From JAUXFS01 sp050329575 (GTDB lineage: Bacteria; Pseudomonadota; Alphaproteobacteria; Rhodospirillales; Defluviicoccaceae), in contig JBHJOP010000041.1 in the NCBI GenBank assembly GCA_050329575.1, positions 1 to 64,000 on the forward strand: a DNA stretch of 64,000 nucleotides, given 5' to 3'. The notes beneath the pieces were generated by a model that saw only the letters and a list, made by a program, of their open reading frames with translations, searched no databases and was not told the origin of the DNA. A program made the translations under genes and the position numbers. Below, in pieces: positions 1 through 8,060 of this stretch (positions are counted from its first letter, which is position 1; each line of letters opens with the position of its first letter).

Positions 1-84
1 ACCTGGAAGGCCGAGGGCGCCGCCATCCTCGAAAAGATCCAGCGCGCCCGCGCCGCGTTGACCCGCGCCGAGACCGCGCCGTGA
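1..84 (+). CDS. 3' end of an unidentified gene (partial)
   Basis: Frame 1 is open from the window edge to a TGA at 82-84 and gives 27 residues rich in Ala, Arg and Glu, with the base composition of a chromosomal coding region. It looks like the helical C-terminal tip of a larger protein whose body lies upstream. The tip is too short and too low in complexity to name. The next gene on the opposite strand ends 16 bases away, so this stop marks the edge of the accessory patch that follows. Confidence 0.5.
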   Translation, partial: TWKAEGAAILEKIQRARAALTRAETAP

Positions 85-100
85 GTTATTGGTCGCCATT

Positions 101-376
101 TCAGAGTCGGGACACTAGAGCCTGCATCATCAACTTGACCCCTGTCTCGGTCAGGCCCGCGAGTTTCTGGACCTCCTGGTCCACAAACTTGTACGCTTCG
201 AACGTGGACTCCGCGAAGTGTCCATTGTCGAATAGTTGTCTGACGGTCGGCGGCAGTCTCGGGTGTATGTCTCGCTGGTCGAAAGGGTGAAGCCCGCCAG
301 CTGGCATTGCTCGCGCAGCGGTGAAAGCATGCGCTCGTCGCACCACGCGCTCGAACACGGGGAAGGGGTCAGCCAT
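101..376 (-). CDS. TIGR02391-type (Hypoth_Ymh) protein, probably truncated
   Basis: The 91-residue product contains LHPFDQRDIHPRLPP followed by a stretch in which FVDQEVQKLAG and VKLMMQAL are readable. This is the N-terminal half of the TIGR02391 family, small proteins of unknown function often carried in mobile or defence-rich DNA. Family members normally continue for several tens of residues into a conserved region ending in a GamhlfrNp-like motif. Here the frame stops right after the MMQAL segment, so the C-terminal half is missing. The ATG lies inside the end of the DUF5343 gene (ATGGCTGA, 8-base overlap), so the two are translationally coupled. The 3' end abuts the chromosomal gene ending at 84, which suggests a deletion or integration endpoint. 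Whether a shortened protein is still functional is unknown. Confidence 0.6.
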   Translation of the reverse strand: MADPFPVFERVVRRAHAFTAARAMPAGGLHPFDQRDIHPRLPPTVRQLFDNGHFAESTFEAYKFVDQEVQKLAGLTETGVKLMMQALVSRL

Positions 377-1043
377 TCAGGAGATTCTCCCGGATGCTCT
401 TGAAGATTCGGTCGTACGTTTCTTGGTCCCCGTCTGCTGGAAGGTTGATCTCGATGCGCACCGTAAGTCCCACGTTACCAGGCACGGTCGCGACTTTCGC
501 AGCCGGCGACGTATCATGCGCAGGAGGAGATGGTGCCGGGGCAGGCGAACTCTTGACTGTTTTTTTCTGCTCTTTGGCTTTCCTTGTGCCACTAGGCGCC
601 TTCGCGACCAGGATGTCCCCGTGACCGCCGTGCGTAGCGAGCCTTTTGAACGTGGATGCTTGGAGCTTTCCGACAACCGCAGTGGTCTCGTCATGCGTCC
701 GGAAGAAACTGATCAGCGCCGCGTTATCAAGGTCCCAGGCGCCATCGCCGTGCAGTTTGAATAGTTCCGAGTAGGCTTTCGACACGAGCTCCGCGAACGC
801 CTTCGAGAACTGATAGTCATCGTGGAGATTGAAGGTTTGCGTGGCATCAGAGGTTTTCTTCCCATCCCGGTCGATCAAGCCCAAGAAGCGCAAAACGTTG
901 AGAACGTAGCTCTCGTTGTTGGGAGCAATTCCCAACTTCTTGAGTGTGCTTGCATCCACCTTCGCCGGAAACGACTTGCGGAACTGAGTTATCACTTGTC
1001 CAAGTGCTCCTGGACCTTGAACGTAGGGATGTTTGTCAACCAT
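369..1043 (-). CDS. DUF5343 family protein
   Basis: The product has about 224 residues. The N-terminal ~150 show the DUF5343 pattern: a KHPYVQGPGALGQVI start, a Lys/Ser-rich helical segment, then NESYVLNVLRFLGLID, which is typical of a winged-helix-like fold. A Pro/Ala/Ser-rich linker follows at about 150-185, then a short beta-rich tail. I chose the ATG at 1043 because AAGGAGG lies 4 bases upstream; the open frame extends 19 codons further but without a better ribosome site. Its 3' end overlaps the TIGR02391-type gene. Proteins of this family are uncharacterised and recur in variable or defence-associated loci; no enzymatic motif is visible. A helix-turn-helix-like role is inference only. 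Confidence 0.7.
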   Translation of the reverse strand: MVDKHPYVQGPGALGQVITQFRKSFPAKVDASTLKKLGIAPNNESYVLNVLRFLGLIDRDGKKTSDATQTFNLHDDYQFSKAFAELVSKAYSELFKLHGDGAWDLDNAALISFFRTHDETTAVVGKLQASTFKRLATHGGHGDILVAKAPSGTRKAKEQKKTVKSSPAPAPSPPAHDTSPAAKVATVPGNVGLTVRIEINLPADGDQETYDRIFKSIRENLLNG

Positions 1044-1115
1044 TCCGCCTCCTTGAATATCCTGCACGCCGGTTGTTGAGAGCTCTCTGCGATTCCGCAT
1101 TCCAACCTAACGATG

Positions 1116-1121
1116 ATTATA
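1116..1121 (-). promoter_or_regulatory. candidate -10 element (TATAAT)
   Basis: The minus strand reads a perfect TATAAT about 70 bases upstream of the DUF5343 start, in an AT-richer stretch of a GC-rich region. The -35 (TTGCGC, 16-base spacing) is poor, so this is a plausible rather than a firm promoter for the DUF5343/TIGR02391 pair. Confidence 0.35.
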
Positions 1122-1265
1122 TCGACCCGCGTACCGTGCGCAAAAGATGGCTTTCCCTTCATGCAACCTTTCGTTCTAAGGGCGCACGATGCGTGCATAA
1201 CCCCCCAAAGAGTCAGTGGGCTGCGCCTCTTGTACTTGGTTGTCGCGGCGTCCTATTGCGCTGGC

Positions 1266-1636
1266 TCAGACGGAAGGTACAGGCAGTCGGTCGATCTTGG
1301 CGAGGAAAACCTCCCCCGGCGGCGCGGCGCAGGTAAGCGCCAGCACCTCGGCGATCTTCGCCGCCGGCACGGGCGGGTTGCCCGGCTTGCGGCTGCCCTC
1401 GCGCAGGAGAAGGTCTACCCCCGCCCTCGGTATAGTGACGCTGCCAGCGCCACACCGCCGGGCAACTCACATGGGAACGGCGCGCCACCTCCACCGCCGA
1501 CAGCTTGTTCGGCCGAGTGGAGAACGATCCGGGCGCGCTGCACGTGCTTGAACGGCCGGCTGCGGTCGCCGACGATCGCCGCCAAGCGCGCGCGGTCCTC
1601 GGCGCCAACCATCACTGAAACGCTCTGGGCCATAAC
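1266..1636 (-). pseudogene. IS630-family transposase remnant, frameshifted and truncated
   Basis: Three minus-strand frames carry consecutive pieces of one transposase N-terminus. The first (1636 downward) has RLAAIVGDRSRPFKHVQRARIV. The second has LSAVEVARRSHVSCPAVWRW, a helix-turn-helix segment. The third has PGNPPVPAAKIAEVLALTC and then PPGE. This order matches the DNA-binding half of IS630-type transposases. At least two frameshifts separate the pieces, and homology ends after PPGE, before the DDE catalytic domain. The element is therefore dead and lacks most of its length. No terminal inverted repeats could be paired by eye. It supports the view that 0.1-2.6 kb is accessory DNA. Confidence 0.75.
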
Positions 1637-1672
1637 CCAGACTCGCACAAAAAGAGCCACTCGTGAATCCAA

Positions 1673-2589
1673 TGCTTGTGTCTGAGCCCTACGCGGATCC
1701 GCATAAAAACCTACAAAAATGCAATCATGGAGAGTCTATGGCCCGCGTATCCTCGCCGGGTTGCATTTTTGAGCATCCGAACACACGATGATCGCCCCCA
1801 CGCAACTATGGTCAAAACGCTCTTCTCGCGTTCAAATATTTCGGCACCGCCCCATCGATTTGTCGCAGGGACGCAGCATCAGTGGCTTACCAAAAGCTTC
1901 AAACTCGATCCACAGCTGTCCATAATTTCGGTGACACTTTGCGTTCTTGTTCGCTTTCTCTTACTAGCTTCACCCGTGACGCAGCCGGGTCTCGCGCGGG
2001 GGTCGTCGCTGCCGTCGGACGCGGGGTCGGTGGCGGTGACGAGGGGTTGGTGGGGGCGACGGGGCGCGCCGGCGGCGGAGGAGGGCCGATCAAAGGAACC
2101 TTTTCCTTGAATGGGCCGGTTTGGGGGCGTACATGCCTTGAAAACGGCTCTTGACCATCGTGAACACGGTGCCGAAGCGGCTCGGCCGCGTCGGAGAAGG
2201 GGTGCTCGCCCGCGCCGGAGGGCGGCCGCCGGCGGTGTCGCGACGCCCCGCCAACAAACGACTTCTCAACGCCTGGTGGCGGGGATGATGACTTTCGTGA
2301 TCGGAGAGACGCTCGCTGATTCAAGGGGTTGTGCGGAATCGATGATGACTTTTGTGTACCCTTCGACAAGCCGCTTCCATGAAAAAATCAATGGGTTAGC
2401 CGGAAGAAATGCTGACATTCGTGTACTTTTAAGTACTGAATCCTTTTACGTTCACGGGTTCCGTTCGGGCCCGACGGGTCGACCGCCACGGCGGCGCAAC
2501 GACCGTCGCCCGGGCGGCCCGGAACGGACACGAAACGCACTCAGAAGGGCGACCTCTCCGCCGGCGGCGCCGCCCGGCCGCGCGCCCGC
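1673..2589. other. gene-poor stretch, no credible coding region
   Basis: No frame here shows recognisable protein homology. The longest open frames are low-complexity Pro/Arg/Gly-rich translations of GC-rich DNA on either strand. Part of the stretch (about 1690-1960) is clearly AT-richer than the rest of the window, which hints at foreign origin. The only structured content seen is the repeat set at 2284-2426. Confidence 0.5.
2284..2426. repeat. three degenerate ~20-bp direct repeats, possible IS end
   Basis: Related words occur at 2284-2300 (GATGATGACTTTCGTGA), 2341-2360 (GATGATGACTTTTGTGTACC) and 2407-2426 (AAATGCTGACATTCGTGTAC), spaced 57 and 66 bases apart in the same orientation. Multiple short repeats of this kind with a TTYGTGTAC core resemble the transposase-binding repeats at the ends of IS21-type elements. 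No istA/istB gene is present, so this would be a relic. The copies are directly visible; the IS21 link is inference. Confidence 0.45.
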
Positions 2590-3831
2590 TCACTGGAACG
2601 GCCGGGCGAAGTAGGTCAGCGCCCACAGCGCCACCAGGTAGACGCTAATCAACGACTGGGCGCCGGAGACCGCGCGCACCCAGCCGCTGCCGCGCAGGGT
2701 GAACTCCGCCGGCTGCAGCGCGGCGATCCACATCCCGACGTTGACATCGCGCCAGCCGATGCGGAACGCCGACAGCATCGAGAAATAGAACCCCCAGGCC
2801 AGCGCCGCCGCGAAGCCGACGGTGGTCAGCGGCTCGACCGCCGTCTCGCCGGCCAGGGCGTGCCGGTCCCCCTTCCGGGCCAGCCGGTCGGCCGGCCGGA
2901 CGCGGACGACCTCGCCGAAGCGCACCCAGTCCGGCGGCGGGTTCCAGACCGCGAAGGCATAGACCGGCGTCAGGATGACCATCAGCCCGGCGATGATCAG
3001 CAACGCCCGGCTCGGCGCCAGGCCCCAGCCGGTGGTCCACTCGAACAGCACCAGCCGCAGCCAGCCGCCGAGCCACGTGAGGCCGGTCCCGAGCCGGCGA
3101 GCGTGCAGCGCCTGGTTGTGCTCGATGGCGAAGGTCGCCTGGCGTTCCAGATCCCGCAGTCCCGCCCGCTGCAGCAGTTCGCGCAGCTGGACCAGACCGC
3201 TCGCCCGGCCCGGCGGCACGACGACGGTCGCCAGCCCCTCGATCCCCTCGAGATAGCCGTCCGGCGGCGGCGACGCCGGCGCATAGAGGGTGGCGTGCAG
3301 CCGGGCGAACGGCAGTCGGGCCCCGCCGACGTCGGTCCCGATCAGCACCGCGCCCTCGAGATCCGCCCCGCCGAGATCCGCGGCCGCGAGATCGGCATCG
3401 ATCAGCCGCGCTCCCGCGAGCCGTGCCGCCCTCAGGTCGGCCCCGCGCAGGTCGGCCTGACCGAGATCGGCGCCCGCCAGCACCGCATACCGGAGATCGG
3501 CGCCCGCCAGGTCCGCTCCGGCGAGATCGGCGCCCGCCAGCGCCGCCTCGACCAGCCGAGCGCGGCAGAGGACCGCCCGACCGCGAACGCCGGGAGCATT
3601 GAGCCCGCCCTGCGCCCGCCACTCCCTGTGGGCGGCCAGAATGCCGGCCAGCTGGGCCTCGGTCGGCGTCCAGGCCGCCGCGCACGGGCACGCGTCCGCC
3701 GCCTCGGAAGCGTCCGTTCGCGGCGGGCAGACGGGGGGTGGCCCGCTCGCCGCCGCGCCGGCCGCCGTCCCCCATCCGGCCGCGACGACAACGACCGCGA
3801 CGAGAACGACCGCCAGCCCCCCGCGGTTCAC
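2590..3831 (-). CDS. pentapeptide-repeat membrane protein
   Basis: The 413-residue product starts at a GTG and opens with a signal peptide or membrane anchor (LAVVLVAVVVVAAGW). A Cys-containing segment follows (CPPRTD...CPCAAAW). At roughly 95-175 there is an uninterrupted run of A(D/N)LxX pentapeptides such as AGADLAGADLAGADLRYAVL, predicted to form a right-handed quadrilateral beta-helix. The C-terminal part has hydrophobic segments at about 275-295, 335-355 and 390-410. That layout, with pentapeptides in front of an ion-channel-like hydrophobic end, is seen in uncharacterised bacterial membrane proteins. The gene sits 46 bases after tatD on the same strand and may be read through from it. 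Transport function is a guess; the repeat fold is secure. Confidence 0.75.
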   Translation of the reverse strand: MNRGGLAVVLVAVVVVAAGWGTAAGAAASGPPPVCPPRTDASEAADACPCAAAWTPTEAQLAGILAAHREWRAQGGLNAPGVRGRAVLCRARLVEAALAGADLAGADLAGADLRYAVLAGADLGQADLRGADLRAARLAGARLIDADLAAADLGGADLEGAVLIGTDVGGARLPFARLHATLYAPASPPPDGYLEGIEGLATVVVPPGRASGLVQLRELLQRAGLRDLERQATFAIEHNQALHARRLGTGLTWLGGWLRLVLFEWTTGWGLAPSRALLIIAGLMVILTPVYAFAVWNPPPDWVRFGEVVRVRPADRLARKGDRHALAGETAVEPLTTVGFAAALAWGFYFSMLSAFRIGWRDVNVGMWIAALQPAEFTLRGSGWVRAVSGAQSLISVYLVALWALTYFARPFQ

Positions 3832-3836
3832 GAGCC

Positions 3837-3886
3837 GGGTCCGCTCATCACCGGGGTCCGCTCATGACGGGGGCCGCTCACGACGG
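3837..3886. repeat. three tandem copies of a ~17-bp unit
   Basis: The unit GGGTCCGCTCATCACC recurs with period 17 at 3837, 3854 and 3871, the last copy with one base deleted (GGGCCGCTCACGACGG). It fills the gap between tatD and the pentapeptide gene, and the third copy overlaps the tatD stop codon. It looks like a local slippage expansion that may have lengthened the spacer. Confidence 0.65.
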
Positions 3887-4666
3887 GGGGCCGCGGCGCG
3901 CCTTGGCGAACAGCCGGAAGAAGTTGTCGGTGGTCGCGGCGGCGAAGGCGCCGGCATCGAGGCCCTTCAGGCGGGCGACCGCGGCGGCGGTGTGGACGAC
4001 ATAGGCCGGCTCGTTGCGCTTGCCCCGCTTCGGCACCGGTGCCAGGTAGGGGGCGTCGGTCTCGACCAGCAGCCGGTCGAGCGGCAGCCGGGCGGTGGTC
4101 TCGCGCAGCGGGTCGGCGTTCTTGAAGGTGACGACCCCGGACAGCGAGATGTAGAGCCCGAGGTCGACCGCCGCCTCGCCCAGCGCCCGGCTGGAGCTGA
4201 AACAGTGCAGCACCCCGCCGAACGGCCCGCGGCGGTGCTCCTCGGCGAGGATGCGGGCGGTGTCCGCCTCGGCATCCCGGGTGTGGACGACCACCGGCAG
4301 GCCGGCGATGCGGGCGGCGGCGAGGTGGACGCGGAAGCTCGCCTGCTGCTCGGCGCGGCCGCTGTGCTGATAGAAGTAGTCGAGCCCGGTCTCGCCGAAG
4401 CCGACCACCTTCGGGTGCGCGGCCAGCCGCACCAGCTCCTCCGCGGTCGCCCGCGGCTGGTGCGCCGCCTCGTGGGGGTGGATGCCGACCGTGCAGTACA
4501 CGCCCTCGAACCGCTCGGCGACCGCCAGCACCCGGTCGAACCGGGTCAGGTGGGTGCAGATGGTGAGCAGCGTGCCGATCCCGGCGGCGGCCGCGCGGGC
4601 CACCACCCCCTCGAGGTCGTCGGCGAAATCGGGGAAATCGAGGTGGCAGTGGCTGTCGACCAGCAT
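3878..4666 (-). CDS. tatD: TatD family metal-dependent hydrolase (DNase)
   Basis: This 262-residue protein is a cytoplasmic TIM-barrel metal-dependent nuclease. The sequence shows the metal-binding DSHCHLD motif at the N-terminus, GIHPHEA, GFGETGLDYFY, VVHTRDA, GGVLHCFS and VETDAPYLAP, all in the family order. The length matches the family. The ATG at 4666 shares one base with the TGA of metG (TGATG), so translation is coupled, an arrangement common in alphaproteobacteria (tmk-holB-metG-tatD). Despite the name, TatD is not part of the Tat transporter; family members have 3'-5' exonuclease activity linked to DNA repair. Confidence 0.93.
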   Translation of the reverse strand: MLVDSHCHLDFPDFADDLEGVVARAAAAGIGTLLTICTHLTRFDRVLAVAERFEGVYCTVGIHPHEAAHQPRATAEELVRLAAHPKVVGFGETGLDYFYQHSGRAEQQASFRVHLAAARIAGLPVVVHTRDAEADTARILAEEHRRGPFGGVLHCFSSSRALGEAAVDLGLYISLSGVVTFKNADPLRETTARLPLDRLLVETDAPYLAPVPKRGKRNEPAYVVHTAAAVARLKGLDAGAFAAATTDNFFRLFAKARRGPPS

Positions 4667-6231
4667 CAGTCCACCCCTTCGCCGGCCTTCTCCTCGACAT
4701 GGCGCGGGAACACCGCTCGCGGGGGCGGCAGCGCGGTGCCGGCGACGAGGGCATGGTCGCGGCCGAAACAGCCGAAGGCGCGGTGCGCCGGAGCGACCGC
4801 CAGTTGATCGAGCATCCGCGCCGCCGCATCCGGCACGAACGGCTGCAGGATCATCGCCAGGTGACGGATGACCTCGGCGAGCACATAGAGCACGGCGTTC
4901 ATCCGCGCCGGATCGGTCTTGCGCAGCGCCCACGGCGCCTGCCGGTCGACATAGCCGTTGGCGGCGCGGACGACGGTCCAGATCCGCTCCAGCGCCTCGT
5001 GGAAGGCCTGGGCGTCGATCATCGGGCGGACGTCGGCGAGCAGGCCCGCCGCCGCGTCGAGCATCGCCGCGTCGTCCGCCGTCGGGGGGCCGGGGGGCGG
5101 CACCGCGCCGCCGCAGTTCCTGGCGACCATCGACAGCACCCGCTGCGCCAGGTTGCCGAGATCGTTGGCGAGGTCGCCATTGATCCGCCCGATCATCGCC
5201 CGGTGCGAGAAGTCGCCGTCGTTGCCGAACGGCACCTCGCGAAGCAGGAAGTAGCGCACCGGATCGAGGCCGTAGCGGTCGACCAGGTGGCGGGGATCGA
5301 TCACGTTGCCGACCGACTTGGAGATCTTCTGGCCCTCGTTGGTCCACCAGCCATGGGCGAACACCCGCCTCGGCGGCGCGAGCTCGGCGGCCATCAGGAA
5401 CGCCGGCCAGTAGACGGCGTGGAAGCGCAGGATGTCCTTGCCGACCATGTGCAGATCGGCCGGCCAGTAGGTCGGGAACGCGCCCGTCTCCGTCTCCGGA
5501 AAGCCGACCGCGGTGATGTAGTTGGTGAGCGCGTCGAGCCAGACGTACATGATGTGGTCGGGATCGCCCGGCACCGGGATGCCCCACTTGAAGGTGGTGC
5601 GGGAGACCGACAGGTCCTGCAACCCGCCGCGGACGAAGCTCACGACCTCGTTGCGCCGCGTCTCGGGCAGGATGAAATCGGGATGGTCGTCGTAGAGACG
5701 GAGCAGACGACCCTGCCAGTCCGACAGCCGGAAGAAGTAGCTCGGCTCCTCCATCCACTCCACCGGCGCCCCGGAAGGGGCGAGCTTGTCGCCGCCCGGG
5801 CCGGTGATCAGCTCGCTTTCGGCGTAGAACGCCTCGTCGCGGACGGCGTACCAACCGGCGTAGGCCCCGAGATAGATCTGCCCGCGGTCGACCAGTCGCT
5901 GCCACAGCGCCTGGCACGACCGCGCATGCCGCGCCTCGGTGGTGCGGATGAAGTCGTCATTGGAGAAGTTCATCACCCGGGCGAGATCGCGGAAGTTCTG
6001 CGATACGCGATCGGTGAACGACTGCGGGTCGAGCCCGGCGGCGATCGCCGCCTTCTCGACCTTCTGGCCGTGCTCGTCGGTACCGGTCAGGAACCTGACG
6101 TCGAAGCCGTCCAAGCGCTTGAACCGGGCCAGCACATCGCAGGCGAGGGTGGTGTAGGTGTGGCCGATGTGGGGAACGTCGTTGACGTAGTAGATCGGGG
6201 TGGTGAGGTAATAGCGCTCGCGCCCGGCCAT
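4666..6231 (-). CDS. metG: methionine--tRNA ligase
   Basis: The 521-residue class I aminoacyl-tRNA synthetase charges tRNA-Met. It begins YYLTTPIYYVNDVPHIGHTY, which contains the HIGH signature, and carries KISKSVGNVIDP (the KMSKS loop) near residue 300. It lacks a zinc-knuckle rich in Cys in the connective peptide and has no C-terminal tRNA-binding extension, so it is the shorter type common in alphaproteobacteria. It lies 45 bases after holB and runs directly into tatD. It is essential in nearly all bacteria, so transcription from the upstream tmk-holB run is expected. Confidence 0.95.
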   Translation of the reverse strand: MAGRERYYLTTPIYYVNDVPHIGHTYTTLACDVLARFKRLDGFDVRFLTGTDEHGQKVEKAAIAAGLDPQSFTDRVSQNFRDLARVMNFSNDDFIRTTEARHARSCQALWQRLVDRGQIYLGAYAGWYAVRDEAFYAESELITGPGGDKLAPSGAPVEWMEEPSYFFRLSDWQGRLLRLYDDHPDFILPETRRNEVVSFVRGGLQDLSVSRTTFKWGIPVPGDPDHIMYVWLDALTNYITAVGFPETETGAFPTYWPADLHMVGKDILRFHAVYWPAFLMAAELAPPRRVFAHGWWTNEGQKISKSVGNVIDPRHLVDRYGLDPVRYFLLREVPFGNDGDFSHRAMIGRINGDLANDLGNLAQRVLSMVARNCGGAVPPPGPPTADDAAMLDAAAGLLADVRPMIDAQAFHEALERIWTVVRAANGYVDRQAPWALRKTDPARMNAVLYVLAEVIRHLAMILQPFVPDAAARMLDQLAVAPAHRAFGCFGRDHALVAGTALPPPRAVFPRHVEEKAGEGVD

Positions 6232-6276
6232 CAGAGCCCTCTTGCCGCCCGAAGATCCCCGTTTTCGCCGTCGATC

Positions 6277-7398
6277 TCAGGATGGGGGCCGGACGGCACG
6301 TTCGAGGTCGAGAAAGATGTTCAGAACAACTTGCTTGCGGTCCAGGTTGGCACCGTCGACGCGGGCCAGCAGGCGGGTGGTGTTTTCCCACACCTCGAGC
6401 CAGCGATCAAGGGATGCGGCCGGCGCGAGACGGACGAACATCGCCCGTTCCTCGGCCGTCGCCGCGGCGGCGGCGGCCGGCGCCGAGCCGGCGACGGCGG
6501 CGAAGCGGATCAGGCGCGACAGCACTTCCCGGAACAGCGTGCAGACGGTCTCGAAGGTCTCGTCGGCCCCGGCCTTGACGACCGAGTCGGCCATGCGGTG
6601 CAACGCCACCCCGTCGAGCCGTGGCAGGCTGGCGAACAGCGCCAGGAGCCCTTGGTGGAGAGCGAGCCCCCCCTGCTCGGCGAGGGTGAGCGCCCGGCCG
6701 ACGCTGCCGGCCGCCAAGCACGCGAGCTCCCGCGCCTCCTGTGCGGAGGTCGTGGGCCGGTAGTGGCCGATCAGCGCCGCGATCGTCTCCTCGGCGAGCG
6801 GCCGCAGGGCCAGCACCCGGCAGCGCGACCGGATGGTCGGCAGCAACAGGCCCGGTGCATGGCTGACCAGCAGCAACACCGCCCGGTCCGGCGGCTCTTC
6901 GAGGATCTTGAGCAGCGCGTTGGCGGCGTGCCGGTTCATGTCGTCGGCGGCGTCGACGATCACCACCCGCCAGCCCCCCTCGGCCGGTGTGTGCCCCATG
7001 ACGCCGGCGATGTCGCGGACGTCCGTGACCACGATCTCGGATCGCAGCTTGCCGCGTTTCTCGTCGAGGCCGCGCTCGATGGTCAGGAGATCCGCGTGTC
7101 CACCGCTGGCGCTCCGGCGGAACAGCGGCGAGTCCGGCTCGACGAACAGGGTTTGCGGCGGTTCCGGCGCGAACAGACCGCCGGTCGACGTCCCCCGCGC
7201 CAACAGGAAGCGGGCGAAGCGGAACGCCAGCGTCGCCTTGCCGATGCCGCGCGGTCCGGTCAGCAGCCAGGCGTGGTGCAGCTTTCCCGAGGCGAAGGCG
7301 TCGAGCAGCGTCCGTTCCGCCTCCGCGTGGCCGACGAGGTGCCAGTTGACCCGCGGCGGCGGGGGCCATCCGTAGCGCTCCAGCCCGGCCGGGATCAT
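6277..7398 (-). CDS. holB: DNA polymerase III subunit delta'
   Basis: The 373-residue clamp-loader subunit has the AAA+ layout: LLTGPRGIGKATLAFRFAR (P-loop-like), VVIVDAADDMNRHAANALLK with the E-E-P-P that follows, and a sensor-1 region LLLPTIRSRC. No cysteine cluster for a zinc module is visible between the P-loop and the Walker B region. The ATG at 7398 overlaps the tmk stop as ATGA, an order (tmk-holB) conserved widely. A run of alanines at about 310-325 is a low-complexity linker. It helps load the sliding clamp during replication. Confidence 0.93.
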   Translation of the reverse strand: MIPAGLERYGWPPPPRVNWHLVGHAEAERTLLDAFASGKLHHAWLLTGPRGIGKATLAFRFARFLLARGTSTGGLFAPEPPQTLFVEPDSPLFRRSASGGHADLLTIERGLDEKRGKLRSEIVVTDVRDIAGVMGHTPAEGGWRVVIVDAADDMNRHAANALLKILEEPPDRAVLLLVSHAPGLLLPTIRSRCRVLALRPLAEETIAALIGHYRPTTSAQEARELACLAAGSVGRALTLAEQGGLALHQGLLALFASLPRLDGVALHRMADSVVKAGADETFETVCTLFREVLSRLIRFAAVAGSAPAAAAAATAEERAMFVRLAPAASLDRWLEVWENTTRLLARVDGANLDRKQVVLNIFLDLERAVRPPS

Positions 7399-8042
7399 GA
7401 TGATCCCCGCAGGTCGACGCCCAACCTCTCCCCGACCAGCGTCACGATGGCGCGGTGGACCGTATCCGCCGGACCGGTCGCGTCGACCACCGCGCAGCGG
7501 TCCGGCTCTCGCGCCGCGATCTCCAGAAAGCCCGCGCGGAGCCGCCGGTGGAAGGCGGCATCCATCCGCTCGTAACGGTCTTCGCGGTCGCCGCGCCCCG
7601 CTGCACGCGCGAGGCCGGCCTCGATCGGAAGATCGAGGATCACGGTCAGGTCCGGCGCGAACGCGCCGACCGCTAGACGATGCAGGCTTTCGATGCACTC
7701 GCGACCGAGCCGGTGCCCGTAGCCCTGGTAGGCCATGGTGGAATCGGCAAAGCGGTCGCTGATCACCCAGCGGCCGGCGGCGAGAGCGGGACGCACCGTC
7801 CGTTCCAGGTGGTCGCAGCGGGCCGCATAGTGCAGCAAGGCTTCCGAGAGGGGCGACCAGCGCCCGGTTTCGCCGCTGACCAGCAGCCCGCGGATGTCCT
7901 CGGCGCCGGGGGAGCCGCCGGGTTCGCGGGTGACCAGGACGTCGATGCCGGCCCTCCGAAGGTCGCCGGCCAGCAATCCGACCTGGGTCGATTTGCCGGC
8001 CCCTTCGCCGCCCTCGACGGAGATGAACAGGCCGGGCCTCAC
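7395..8042 (-). CDS. tmk: thymidylate kinase
   Basis: The 215-residue enzyme phosphorylates dTMP to dTDP. FISVEGGEGAGKSTQ is the P-loop, VTREPGGSPGAEDIR is the DRX-equivalent region of the family, and SDRFADSTMAYQGYGH is the substrate-binding stretch. Length is standard. The start is a GTG, 18 bases after dacA, and the stop is embedded in the holB start. The gene belongs to the dacA-tmk-holB-metG-tatD run. Confidence 0.95.
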   Translation of the reverse strand: MRPGLFISVEGGEGAGKSTQVGLLAGDLRRAGIDVLVTREPGGSPGAEDIRGLLVSGETGRWSPLSEALLHYAARCDHLERTVRPALAAGRWVISDRFADSTMAYQGYGHRLGRECIESLHRLAVGAFAPDLTVILDLPIEAGLARAAGRGDREDRYERMDAAFHRRLRAGFLEIAAREPDRCAVVDATGPADTVHRAIVTLVGERLGVDLRGSS

Positions 8043-8060
8043 CCTGCCCGTCCCGGCCGT

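Noticed and set aside
1899..2369. Minus-strand frame of 156 residues in the gene-poor stretch
   Set aside because: Its translation is Pro/Arg/Ser-rich low complexity and covers two of the repeat copies; no homology or ribosome site.
3878..5917. TatD as part of a 679-residue protein
   Set aside because: The frame is open into metG antiparallel reading, but TatD homology begins at the ATG at 4666; the upstream part is an out-of-frame reading of metG.
4699..7575. A 958-residue plus-strand open frame
   Set aside because: It is antisense to metG, holB and tmk, is rich in Arg, Gly and Pro and has no family match; long antisense frames are expected in GC-rich DNA.
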